A DNA stretch of 64,000 nucleotides from UMGS1696 sp964623635 (GTDB lineage: Bacteria; Bacillota; Clostridia; Oscillospirales; CAG-272), in contig CAZUUA010000003.1 in the NCBI GenBank assembly GCA_964623635.1, positions 110,575 through 174,574 of the forward strand. The letters run 5' to 3'. Under the pieces are notes generated by a model. The model had not been told where the DNA came from. It made no database searches and was given only the letters and a program-made list of their open reading frames with translations. This document shows positions 16,717-25,020 of this stretch, piece after piece. Each line of letters opens with the position of its first letter. The stretch's first letter is position 1. Position numbers and translations under genes: made by a program.

Positions 16717-17787
16717 TTCTACATTGGTACCACTGGAGCGGAGTTTTTCGGCGGTCTCCGCAGTGGCCAATGCGTCGATCATGTCGTCCAGCTCGCCGTT
16801 GAGGAATGCTTCCATGCTGTGGCTGGTGTAGCCAATGCGGTGGTCGGTGATCCGGCTTTGGGGATAGTTGTAAGTGCGGATCCGTTCGCTGCGGTCGCCG
16901 GTGCCCACCTGACTGCGGCGTTCTTTGGCGATCTTATCGTTCTGCTCCTGGCACTTTTTGTCGTACAGCTTGGTCTTGAGGAGCTTCATCGCCTTGTCTT
17001 TGTTTTTGTACTGGCTGCGTTCGTCCTGGCATTCGATGACGATCCCGGAGGGCTTATGGATCAATCGGATGGCCGATTCTGTTTTGTTGATGTGCTGACC
17101 ACCGGCGCCGCTGGATTTGATGGTCTCGATCTCCAGGTCGGCCGGGTTGATCTCGATTTCCACGTCCTCTGCTTCCGGCAGTACCGCAACAGAGGCTGTA
17201 GATGTGTGGATCCGTCCGGCAGTTTCGGTCTCCGGCACACGCTGTACCCGATGCACACCGCTTTCGTATTTCAGTCGGGAATAGGCGCCTTCGCCGGACA
17301 CCATAAAGGTGATCTCTCGATAGCCGCCAAGCCCGGTCTCGTTCATGCTCACGATCTCGGTCTTATACCGATGGGTATCCGCATACATGGTGTACATCCG
17401 ATAGAGCACACCGGCAAACAATGCAGCTTCGTCGCCACCGGCACAGGCCCGGATCTCCATCACCACGTTTTTGTCGTCGTTGGGATCCTTGGGCAGCAGC
17501 AGGATGGTCAGCTCCTTTTCCAGCTGCACCAGCGCTTCTTTACCGGCTTTGTACTCCTCTGCGGCGATCTCTCGCATTTCCGGGTCCTCCTCCATGAGCA
17601 CACGAGCGTCCTCGGTGTCGGTATAGACCTTTTTATATTCCCGGTACTTCTCCATGGTAGGTGCCAGATTCTTTCGCTCCTTCATGAGAGACGTGTATTT
17701 TTCCATATCCGCCATGGTCTCCGGATCGGCCAGAGCGGCTTCGATGGCTTCAAAACGCTTTTCTGCGTCCTGTAGTTTTGTCAACAT
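16714..17787 (-). CDS. prfA: Peptide chain release factor 1
   Basis: A 357-residue class I release factor with the universal GGQ motif in SSGAGGQHINKTESAIR and the conserved QDERSQYKNKDKAM and TYNYPQSRITDHRIG blocks. RF1 recognises UAA/UAG and triggers peptidyl-tRNA hydrolysis. The C-terminal TDHRIGYTSHSMEAFLNGELD is typical of RF1. Length is normal. In many Firmicutes prfA precedes prmC; here the neighbour downstream is Sua5 and no prmC is visible. Confidence 0.97.
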   Translation of the reverse strand: MLTKLQDAEKRFEAIEAALADPETMADMEKYTSLMKERKNLAPTMEKYREYKKVYTDTEDARVLMEEDPEMREIAAEEYKAGKEALVQLEKELTILLLPKDPNDDKNVVMEIRACAGGDEAALFAGVLYRMYTMYADTHRYKTEIVSMNETGLGGYREITFMVSGEGAYSRLKYESGVHRVQRVPETETAGRIHTSTASVAVLPEAEDVEIEINPADLEIETIKSSGAGGQHINKTESAIRLIHKPSGIVIECQDERSQYKNKDKAMKLLKTKLYDKKCQEQNDKIAKERRSQVGTGDRSERIRTYNYPQSRITDHRIGYTSHSMEAFLNGELDDMIDALATAETAEKLRSSGTNVE

Positions 17788-17834
17788 ATTCGTTAGGTTC
17801 CTGTCTATTCTGGATTGGCAGATGCCTTATTGCA

Positions 17835-18821
17835 TTATGCATTTGTCTTTTTTAGAAGATGCAGCCGGATCCCACACCATTCTCCGGCAAAGTAGACCAC
17901 CTTAAGGTTTCCCTTCTCGTCGTACTGGCAGGTCTCTTCCCGGAAGTGGTAGCCTCGTCTTTCGAACCAAGCCTTGGCTCGTGCGGGGTCGTTGGTCAGC
18001 AGTGCGGCGTGGGGATACAGTCCTTCTTCCTGACTGTTCAGCACCTCAAAAGCACCACCGACCATGGCACCACGTCCATCGGGATTGATCACAGTGGGCA
18101 GGCACAGCATTTCGCCAAGGGCGCCGGCACTGTTTGTCAAGTCTTCCCTATTCTTCGCCATGATCGCGAAATGCCCCATTTCCAGTCCCAGCATGGTCTG
18201 GACAGCGGCAGCAGTCTCGGCACGCACAGCGTCCCAATTGCCACTGCGCAACCAATCGGATTTGACCATAAAGCTGCCGCCGCAAGCAATGACGTTGGGC
18301 AGGGACAGGTACTTTGTCAGGTTGGACTTGTCGATACCACCGGTGGGCATAAAGCGCATTTTCTGGTACGGGGCACCCATGGACGACAGCATCGCTGTAC
18401 CACCGGCGGCCTCTGCCGGGAAAAATTTCACTGTGGTCAGGCCCAGTGCCATAGCAGTCTCTACCTCGGTGGGTGTGGCACAACCGGGATAAATGGGGAT
18501 ATGCTTCGCCTGTGCCGCCTGGACGATGGATGGATTCAAACCCGGCGAAACGAGGAACTGGGCACCGGCTTCGATGGCTTCGTCCAGCTGCTCCAGCGTC
18601 AGGATGGTACCGGCGCCAACGATCATATCCGGTCGGTTTTGCCGCAGCAAACGGATACCATCGGCTGCCGCTGCGGTGCGAAAGGTGATCTCGGCACAGG
18701 GCAGTCCACCGGCACATAGTGCGTCTCCCAGCGGCAGTGCCTGTTCCTTGTCGTCCAGCTTCACCACCGGCACGATCCCGATCTCCTGCAGCATCTTATC
18801 CATTTGTATCTGAACTGTCAT
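17835..18821 (-). CDS. KDPG/KHG aldolase fused to a VOC-like domain
   Basis: A 328-residue protein. Residues 1-210 are a class I aldolase of the Eda family: PVVKLDD, CAEITFRT with the family Glu, VGAGTILTLEQ, the YPGCATPTE loop and TTVKFFPAE with the expected Schiff-base Lys. It splits 2-keto-3-deoxy-6-phosphogluconate (or KHG), a step of hexuronate or gluconate breakdown. From about 215 a second domain (GHFAIMAKN ... HAALLTNDPARAKAWFERRGY ... GIRLHLL) has the strand pattern of a glyoxalase/VOC domain. The partner function is unknown. Its last codons overlap a degenerate copy of the local palindromic repeat. Confidence 0.9.
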   Translation of the reverse strand: MTVQIQMDKMLQEIGIVPVVKLDDKEQALPLGDALCAGGLPCAEITFRTAAAADGIRLLRQNRPDMIVGAGTILTLEQLDEAIEAGAQFLVSPGLNPSIVQAAQAKHIPIYPGCATPTEVETAMALGLTTVKFFPAEAAGGTAMLSSMGAPYQKMRFMPTGGIDKSNLTKYLSLPNVIACGGSFMVKSDWLRSGNWDAVRAETAAAVQTMLGLEMGHFAIMAKNREDLTNSAGALGEMLCLPTVINPDGRGAMVGGAFEVLNSQEEGLYPHAALLTNDPARAKAWFERRGYHFREETCQYDEKGNLKVVYFAGEWCGIRLHLLKKTNA

Positions 18822-18977
18822 AACGTCACTCCAATCTGCTGCCTACACAGCAAAGTCCCCCGGCGATCTTGATGCAGTACACGGGGGTAAAACTCCGCAT
18901 GGGGAAACACCTCTTTTGGGATAAAGAAGTGTTCCCCCAGCGTCTGATTTTTATGAAAATACCTTGTCGGATGCGAT

Positions 18978-19013
18978 TAGACGATCATCTAAATTAAGGT
19001 AGACGTATGCCTA
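18978..19013. repeat. Two copies of the 14-bp TAGrCGTwTGyCTA repeat
   Basis: TAGACGATCATCTA at 18978-18991 and TAGACGTATGCCTA at 19000-19013, just after the M18 aminopeptidase gene. The adjoining 18838-18977 also holds a hairpin (GGGGAAACACC / GAAGTGTTCCCCC, about 18900-18940) without a clear T-run. Confidence 0.55.
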
Positions 19014-19023
19014 AGGTTCCCTA

Positions 19024-20436
19024 TTACTTGCAGAATACCGAGAAGGCGTGGTGCGCTTCGTACAGGTCATTCTTGGAGATGATCTCGAAAGGTGCGTGCA
19101 TGGACAGAACCGGAACACCCAGGTCCACGGTGTCGATGTTCATGTTGGCGATATACATAGCCACGGTACCGCCGCCGCCTTGGTCTACCTTACCCAGCTC
19201 AGAGGTCTGCCAGATCACGCCGTTTTCGTCAAACAGGTTCCGCATTTCTCCTACGAATTCTGCCGATGCATCGCTGGTGCCGCTCTTGCCACCGCCACCG
19301 GTGTACTTTGCCATACCAACACCGCAATGTACCAGAGCCGTATTGCGCTTTTCGCTGACACCGGCGTACAACGGATCGTAGCAAGCGGTCACGTCTGCGG
19401 ACAGGCACTTGGAATTGGCACGGATCACGGAAGGATTGCCGCCCAGCTCACAGGCCAGTTCGTCGATCAGATCCATGAAGATGTGCCCTTTCATACCGGA
19501 TACGCCATCGGAACCGGTCTCTTCCTTATCGGCCATCACCACCATAACGGTGTGCTCGGTATCGGTGTTTTCCAGCAGTGCCGTCAGCTCGGTGTAGGCG
19601 CACACTCTGTCGTCGTGGCCGTATGCACCGATGAGCCACCGATCCAGACCTACGTCCATGGCGTTGCCGGCCGGTACGATAGTCAGTTCTGCGCTCATGA
19701 AATCGGCTTCTACGATACCGTACTTTTCGTGGAGGGCCGCCATGACGTTCAGCTTGATCTTTTCGTCAGCAGGGGTCACCGTGCCGTCTTCTTCGATGTA
19801 CGGAGAGGAAGCGATGATAGGGGTCAGGTTTTCGCCTTCGAAAGCAGAACCCAGAGGACGGCCGTTCTGGTCTCTGGACAGATGCGGCAGCAGGTCGGTG
19901 ATGCACAGTACGGGATCGCCGGGCTGGTCGCCGATGCGGATCTCTACGGTCTCGCCGTTCTTCTTGGTCACAACGCCGTGCAGTGCCAGGGGAATGGTCA
20001 CCCACTGATACTTGCGGATACCACCATAGTAGTGGGTCTTCAGGTAGCTGAAGTGTTCGGATTCGTACAGAGGATGCTGCTTCAGATCCAGACGGGGAGA
20101 GTCGATGTGTGCAGCGCAGATACGGATACCATTCTCGATGGGTTCGGTACCCACACGGATGGCGAACAGGCTCTTGCCTCTATTGTTGTAGTAGATCTTA
20201 TCGCCGGCTTCCAGCTTTTCACCCAGCGTATAGGAACGGAATCCGGCGGCCTCCAGCTTTTCGATGGCATAGAGCACAGCTTCTCTCTCGGTTTTGGCTA
20301 CGTCCAGGAAGTGCATATATTCCTTTGCGTATTCCTGTACTGCATCCAACTGTTCCTTAGTCTTCAGCTCAAATGCGGATTTCTTTGTGTAGAACAGCTC
20401 TTCTTTCAGCTGCTGTCCCTTTGTCTTGTCTGCCAT
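19024..20436 (-). CDS. M18 family zinc aminopeptidase
   Basis: A 470-residue enzyme of the aspartyl-aminopeptidase-like M18 family. Metal-site motifs are visible: CAAHIDSPRLDLK (first His), GAYGHDDRVCAYTEL (bridging Asp), VVMADKEETGSDG (catalytic Glu pair) and near the C-terminus GVPVLSMHAPFEI (last His). M18 enzymes are large cytosolic oligomers that trim N-terminal residues from peptides. The start is the MADKTKG ATG at 20436, nine bases from AAAGGA, rather than the upstream ATG. Confidence 0.94.
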   Translation of the reverse strand: MADKTKGQQLKEELFYTKKSAFELKTKEQLDAVQEYAKEYMHFLDVAKTEREAVLYAIEKLEAAGFRSYTLGEKLEAGDKIYYNNRGKSLFAIRVGTEPIENGIRICAAHIDSPRLDLKQHPLYESEHFSYLKTHYYGGIRKYQWVTIPLALHGVVTKKNGETVEIRIGDQPGDPVLCITDLLPHLSRDQNGRPLGSAFEGENLTPIIASSPYIEEDGTVTPADEKIKLNVMAALHEKYGIVEADFMSAELTIVPAGNAMDVGLDRWLIGAYGHDDRVCAYTELTALLENTDTEHTVMVVMADKEETGSDGVSGMKGHIFMDLIDELACELGGNPSVIRANSKCLSADVTACYDPLYAGVSEKRNTALVHCGVGMAKYTGGGGKSGTSDASAEFVGEMRNLFDENGVIWQTSELGKVDQGGGGTVAMYIANMNIDTVDLGVPVLSMHAPFEIISKNDLYEAHHAFSVFCK

Positions 20437-20450
20437 GATCGTATTTCCTT

Positions 20451-21056
20451 TCATGTGTGAATTTCTTTATGGTAGGACGACAATTCGCTGTAATACAGCT
20501 CTTTGTAGGTATCCACGGTCTCGTTTACGGTGTCCACGTAGGCGCTTGTTCCTGCATCCGGAAAGGTGGTCAGATTGCCCAGCTCGTCGGTCAGTGTCCG
20601 GTCGGTCATCCACAGATCCACGGTCTCCTGACCGGCGTAGAGAATGGCAAACACCGTATTCCAGCGGCTATATTCTGTGTACAGATACGAAAGCATATAG
20701 GCCCCATAGCGGATATTGGTCTCCGGGTCGTACAGGATGCCAGGCTCCAGATCCTCACGGGTCAGAGTGAGCAGCCAAGAAAAGGTCTCCGGAGAGATCT
20801 GCATGAGCCCCACTTCCCCATTTTCGGAGAGCTTATTGCTTTCAAAATTGCTCTCGGTCTTGATCACAGCGTACAGGATGTATTCCGGTACCCCGTATTC
20901 CTCGGCGTATTTGGTGACAAATTCGGCAAAGCGCACCGGATGGTTCTCCAGGTCGATGCGATGCCAGATAGTCTGGTACAAAAAGCCGCACGCCAACGAC
21001 AGACACAGGATCACCAAAATCACCACGCTGCGAACCAGAGTACTGCGAACCTTCAT
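20451..21056 (-). CDS. Membrane-anchored lytic transglycosylase (Slt-type)
   Basis: A 201-residue protein with an N-terminal membrane anchor (about 8-26) and an SLT domain: EYGVPEYILYAVIKTESNF contains the catalytic Glu, followed by GEVGLMQISPET and NIRYGAYMLSYLY. It cleaves the MurNAc-GlcNAc bond in peptidoglycan. The start ATG overlaps the coaE stop by four bases, an arrangement common in Clostridia. Confidence 0.93.
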   Translation of the reverse strand: MKVRSTLVRSVVILVILCLSLACGFLYQTIWHRIDLENHPVRFAEFVTKYAEEYGVPEYILYAVIKTESNFESNKLSENGEVGLMQISPETFSWLLTLTREDLEPGILYDPETNIRYGAYMLSYLYTEYSRWNTVFAILYAGQETVDLWMTDRTLTDELGNLTTFPDAGTSAYVDTVNETVDTYKELYYSELSSYHKEIHT

Positions 21057-21691
21057 GCTTTCCTCCTGCGCAGGTCTTCGATAACGCGATCCACACGCCC
21101 GTACAGGGTCTCCCGGTCGGCGTCGTTTTCGATCACGTAGTCCGCTTTTTCCAACAGGAGCTCCTGAGCCATCTGGGTCCGCAGTCGTTTTTCTGCTGCC
21201 ACCCGGTCGATGCCGTCACGCTTCATGATCCGGTGGATCCGCAAATCCTCCGGTGCGCTCACGCAAATGACAGCGGCACAATGGATATCAAAACCGCTTT
21301 CGTACAAGAGCGGTGCATCGATCAGCACGATGTCCGCACCGTTGGCGCTATGCTCGGCGGCAATACGTTCCGTTTCCGCCAAAATGAATCGATGGGTGAT
21401 ATGGTTCAGGTCGGTGAGATTCCGGCGACACTGCTCTGCTGCCACCGGGTCACTGCCGTCTGCAAACACCAGCGAACGCATGGCAACTCTGTCCAGCGCA
21501 TTGTCCGGCGTCAGGATACCACTGCCAAACCGCTCCACCAATGCCTCCATACAGGGAGACAGGGTCGCAGCCGGGCCGGTCATCCCACGATACACAGCGT
21601 CTGTATCCACCGATGGAACGCCTCGGTCGGCAAACATGGCCGCAATATACCCTTTTCCCGATCCGCTTCGTCCGCACAGTCCCACAAGCAT
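21053..21691 (-). CDS. coaE: Dephospho-CoA kinase
   Basis: A 212-residue P-loop kinase. GLCGRSGSGKG is the Walker A, VDTDAVYR the substrate loop and IDAPLLYESGFD the family motif; later RDGIDRVAAEKRL is the lid. It phosphorylates dephospho-CoA in the last step of CoA synthesis. The ATG at 21691 is chosen because GGAGGAAGG lies four bases before it; the ATG at 21706 has no such site. The canonical P-loop is 'GxxxSGKS'; here the Ser after Lys is Gly, a mild departure. Confidence 0.92.
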   Translation of the reverse strand: MLVGLCGRSGSGKGYIAAMFADRGVPSVDTDAVYRGMTGPAATLSPCMEALVERFGSGILTPDNALDRVAMRSLVFADGSDPVAAEQCRRNLTDLNHITHRFILAETERIAAEHSANGADIVLIDAPLLYESGFDIHCAAVICVSAPEDLRIHRIMKRDGIDRVAAEKRLRTQMAQELLLEKADYVIENDADRETLYGRVDRVIEDLRRRKA

Positions 21692-21823
21692 TTTGCCTTC
21701 CTCCATTGCCACGATCCTACATGATATCTGTAATCCTATATATTGTACCACAAGACGGACGTTTTTGCAAGAGAAGGATGTGAATATCTTGTAAAATTCG
21801 CAAAAATCGTGATTTTACCATAA

Positions 21824-22315
21824 TCAGGACATCGGCAGACGGTCACCTAAGAGCTGTGCGCAGATACCGGTGAAAAGCCCGGCTATGATACCGGAAAACA
21901 ATAGCACCGGCAGGTATACCAAAATGGCTGTGGTACGCATGAGCAGGATGGCGGCGGTGATCTGTCCCACGTTGTGACACACGGCACCACAGGGACTTGC
22001 CAGCCACAGATGACTTTGGGGGATCACGTGTCTCAGTAGCAGCATACCGCACAGGCAAAACACTGCGCCGGCCAAGCTATACATAAAGGAAACTGCTGTA
22101 CCGCTGAACATACTGCCCAGCACCAGCCGCACCAGCACGATGAGCCACACCTCGCCGGGACTGCAGCAATACACGGCGTACACGGTAATGATATTGGCCA
22201 GTCCCAGCTTGACACCGGGAATGGGGATAAGGTTCGGGATCCGCAGCTCGATGATGAAAATGATCAGTGCTATGGCAGACAGCAGTGCCAGCTTTGTCAG
22301 GCGTCTGGCGTTCAT
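21824..22315 (-). CDS. Gx transporter family membrane protein
   Basis: A 163-residue membrane protein with about five helices. It resembles the Gx transporter family (formerly labelled heptaprenyl diphosphate synthase component I): KLALLSAIALIIFIIE, PIPGVKLGLANIITV, GSMFSGTAVSFMYSLAGA and SPCGAVCHNVGQI. These proteins have an ECF S-component-like fold and travel with NusG domain II, ApbE and FMN-binding proteins, as here. Start overlaps the previous stop by four bases, with GGAGGGG before it. Confidence 0.88.
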   Translation of the reverse strand: MNARRLTKLALLSAIALIIFIIELRIPNLIPIPGVKLGLANIITVYAVYCCSPGEVWLIVLVRLVLGSMFSGTAVSFMYSLAGAVFCLCGMLLLRHVIPQSHLWLASPCGAVCHNVGQITAAILLMRTTAILVYLPVLLFSGIIAGLFTGICAQLLGDRLPMS

Positions 22316-22671
22316 GAGGTCCCCTCCTGATACCGGATCAGCAGCTTATGGGGCAGACACACCAGTGGTTCAGCTTCGCTTTGCAGGCTCCCCATCCGGA
22401 CACAGGTACCGTCCGGACAATCGGCAGACCGGATGCAAATGGTGCCATTCTCGATGCAGATCACATTTTCGCCACCATCCGGACACCGGATCGCAAAGGT
22501 GCGGTCGGCCGTATGGGTTAGATCGATGGTCTCCAGTACTTCCCCATCCTGCACGATCGCCACCCATTGTCCCGGCTCCTGTCGGTAAAGCACGATCATA
22601 CCCACGATGCTGGCCATGAGCACCAAAAGCAGGATCGTGACGACACAGTGTATTCCTTTATTCTTCTGCAT
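22312..22671 (-). CDS. NusG domain II-containing membrane protein
   Basis: A 119-residue protein: one N-terminal membrane helix (CVVTILLLVLMASIVGMIVLY) then an extracytoplasmic NusG domain II-like beta domain ending CIRSADCPDGTCVRMGSLQ...CLPHKLLI, the family's Cys-containing block (C..SxCPDxxCV). It is not a transcription factor; members accompany ApbE and Gx transporter genes in flavin-linked redox loci. The ATG at 22671 has GGAGG seven bases upstream. Confidence 0.88.
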   Translation of the reverse strand: MQKNKGIHCVVTILLLVLMASIVGMIVLYRQEPGQWVAIVQDGEVLETIDLTHTADRTFAIRCPDGGENVICIENGTICIRSADCPDGTCVRMGSLQSEAEPLVCLPHKLLIRYQEGTS

Positions 22672-23710
22672 ACAGCACCTCCACGGGATAAGCACGGACG
22701 TTGGTGCAAATATCCACCAAGCCTTCCGTCATGTGGATCTGTCCGTCTTTTGTGACATACACCATTTCAAAATCCCTTTCTGTGCGCCAGAGCTCCTCTG
22801 CCTGCTGTTCGCCGCTGACGTACAGCGCCGTAGACAGACCATCGCAGCGCAGACCGGCGTTTTCTTTTGTGCTGTCACCCACGATGGTCATGGATACGAT
22901 GCCGTTGTCGGCCGGATAGCCCGTATGGCTATCGATAATGTGGCAGTAGTGCACGCCGTCCTCCCCGATGAAATACCGTTCATAGTTGCCGGAGGTGATG
23001 ACCACAGCATCGGTGACCGCCAGCACCAGCATATTTTGTTCCGGTGCAAAGGGATCGGCAATGGCTACCTTCCAGGGCGTACCATCTGTTTTGGCGCCGA
23101 TGGTATGTACGTTGCCGCCGAAGTTGAGCAGCGCCGAGGTCACGCCACCCTCACGCAGATCCTTTGCTACCATGTCGCCGGTGTAGCCTTTGGCAAGAGA
23201 ACCCAGGTCGATCTGCATTTTAACCGGCAGGGTCACGGTGTTGTCGGTCAACCGGATCTGGCTGTAGTCCACGTATGAAAGCAGGTCGGCGATGGTGTCG
23301 GGATTCGGGATCTGGTTCTGACCGGTGGTAAAGCCCCAGGCAGCTACCAAAGGATAAATGGACACGTCCAAGGCACCGTTTGTACGGTCTCCCAGCGTGA
23401 TGGCGGTTTGCAGGATCGTGGCGGTATCGTTTGTTATCGAGATGGTTTGCCCACCGGCACGGTTCAGTCTGCCGATATCGCTGTCCGGCTCGGTCACAGA
23501 CAGGGTCTTCTCTAAGGCAAGGATCCGTTCTCCGGCTTCTGCCAGCAGTGTATCGGCGCTGGGACCATAAGCCTTCATGGTCATAAAGGTATCCATGGCG
23601 AAGAGATCGACCTCGGCGGTGATGGGTCTGCTGTCGGGAATCTGGGATATACAGCCGGTCAGCAAAAAAAGACTGCACAGGATCCCGACACATCTGTGCT
23701 TAGCCAACAT
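22658..23710 (-). CDS. apbE: FAD:protein FMN transferase, lipoprotein
   Basis: A 350-residue ApbE with a lipobox (SLFLLTGC, Cys20). Family motifs: FAMDTFMTMKAYG, EKTLSVTEPDSDIGRLN, GALDVSIYPLV..WGF, QIDLGSLAKGYTGD, ALLNFGGNVHTIG and HIIDSHTGYPAD. ApbE attaches FMN to a Thr in a D..(S/T)GAT motif; the neighbour 23700-24863 carries exactly such a motif and is the likely substrate. Its coding region overlaps both neighbours, so the block is one operon. Confidence 0.94.
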   Translation of the reverse strand: MLAKHRCVGILCSLFLLTGCISQIPDSRPITAEVDLFAMDTFMTMKAYGPSADTLLAEAGERILALEKTLSVTEPDSDIGRLNRAGGQTISITNDTATILQTAITLGDRTNGALDVSIYPLVAAWGFTTGQNQIPNPDTIADLLSYVDYSQIRLTDNTVTLPVKMQIDLGSLAKGYTGDMVAKDLREGGVTSALLNFGGNVHTIGAKTDGTPWKVAIADPFAPEQNMLVLAVTDAVVITSGNYERYFIGEDGVHYCHIIDSHTGYPADNGIVSMTIVGDSTKENAGLRCDGLSTALYVSGEQQAEELWRTERDFEMVYVTKDGQIHMTEGLVDICTNVRAYPVEVLYAEE

Positions 23711-24863
23711 TTTTTGCGTCCTGCAATGCTTTTTCCACGGCCTGCATGATTCCCTTGGAGCTGTAGGTGGCGCCGGACACAGCATCCACGGTAGTGGACT
23801 GGGTCGTTAGGATGGCATCGATGACAGGCGTTTCCGCTTGCTCAAAATACCACAGGTCCTCCTCGGCGCTCTGGGCATCGATGGCCACGATGGTGTCGTT
23901 GGCAATGGTGATGGTCACGGTGATGTCGCCGTCATAGCCATAGGCAGAAGCGGTGTAGGTGCCATCCTTATACAGGCTTTGGACAGGGATATCTGCGGTC
24001 GTTTCGGCTGCATCGGCTTCTACATCTGCTTCGGTCTCCGGGGATACTGTGGTGGTTTCCATTGTTGCCGGCTGTGAATCCACAGGTGCGGTCGTTTCTG
24101 CAAATTTTGGAGACTGGATGAGCAGCAGGACAACCAGCATTCCGGCGACCACGATGGCACCGCTGAGCCGGCTAGACAGCTTGCCGTTTACCGTGTGCTT
24201 TTTGCTGATGGCCTTGCGAACCCGGAACACAGCGTAGGCAATGAATACAAGGCTATAGACGCACACACTGATCTGGTAGGACAGGCGCCCTGCTCTTGCC
24301 ATGGGAACAAACAAAACCATGATATGGGCATACAGCATGGCGTAAAAGAGATACGCTGTCCGCTGGATCTGCTTCCATTTTTTGGCAGACAGCTTTTTGC
24401 GGATCATTGGGAAGGACAAAATCGTCAGTGGGATCATGATCGCCAGCATCAAAAGGGACAGGATCCCGGCGGTCACCTGTGTTGGCTTCATGGAACCCGG
24501 ATCGGTAAACAGGCGCACAAAATAGGTCTTGCCGTAGCCCATATTGTGCCCCAGCGTCAGGATGGCAGCCAAGATCGACAGCTCTCCACGGATGGGCATA
24601 AAGGCTTTCATCAAGGTAGAACCGTTTGGCAGTGCCCCTGTCCACATGACCACACACCAAAGGGCCGTTGCCAATGCGCCACGACTGAACAGACCGATCA
24701 CGTAGTTTTGCAAAAAGGACGGTGCACCACGAAAGTCAAACACGGTCACGACGATGGATAGGACGGCAGCCAGAATGTAGAACAGGTTGGCGTGCTTTTT
24801 GAGGATATGACGACCGGTGTAGGCAAAGAGTCCTGCCAGAACCAGAGCAAGAAGGAATAACAT
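23700..24863 (-). CDS. Ferric-reductase-like membrane protein with flavinylatable FMN-binding domain
   Basis: A 387-residue protein. Residues 1-250 form a multi-helix membrane region resembling ferric reductase-like transmembrane domains, with His105 (LTLGHNMGY) and His180 (MLYAHIMV) as possible heme ligands. A Thr/Glu-rich spacer (255-292) leads to an FMN-binding domain whose DAVSGATYSS motif (360-369) offers Thr366 for covalent FMN. The layout suggests electron transfer across the membrane to an outside acceptor such as ferric iron. The ATG at 24863 follows AAAGGAGAG; the longer frame is not supported. Confidence 0.88.
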   Translation of the reverse strand: MLFLLALVLAGLFAYTGRHILKKHANLFYILAAVLSIVVTVFDFRGAPSFLQNYVIGLFSRGALATALWCVVMWTGALPNGSTLMKAFMPIRGELSILAAILTLGHNMGYGKTYFVRLFTDPGSMKPTQVTAGILSLLMLAIMIPLTILSFPMIRKKLSAKKWKQIQRTAYLFYAMLYAHIMVLFVPMARAGRLSYQISVCVYSLVFIAYAVFRVRKAISKKHTVNGKLSSRLSGAIVVAGMLVVLLLIQSPKFAETTAPVDSQPATMETTTVSPETEADVEADAAETTADIPVQSLYKDGTYTASAYGYDGDITVTITIANDTIVAIDAQSAEEDLWYFEQAETPVIDAILTTQSTTVDAVSGATYSSKGIMQAVEKALQDAKNVG

Positions 24864-25020
24864 AGATCTCTCCTTTATCATAAGGATACAAGCACCGCAG
24901 CCACCGAAACCGGGGAAGCGGCTTTGGGATGACTGCGGCAGCTTGCGTGAACGCTGGTCCAGGTCATGCATCAACGTTCACAAAATGTATGGTAGTTGGG
25001 AATTTTTGTGGGTCAGATCA

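Noticed and set aside
19048..20460. 470-codon plus-strand frame
   Set aside because: Antisense shadow of the M18 aminopeptidase, caused by high GC and biased codon use.
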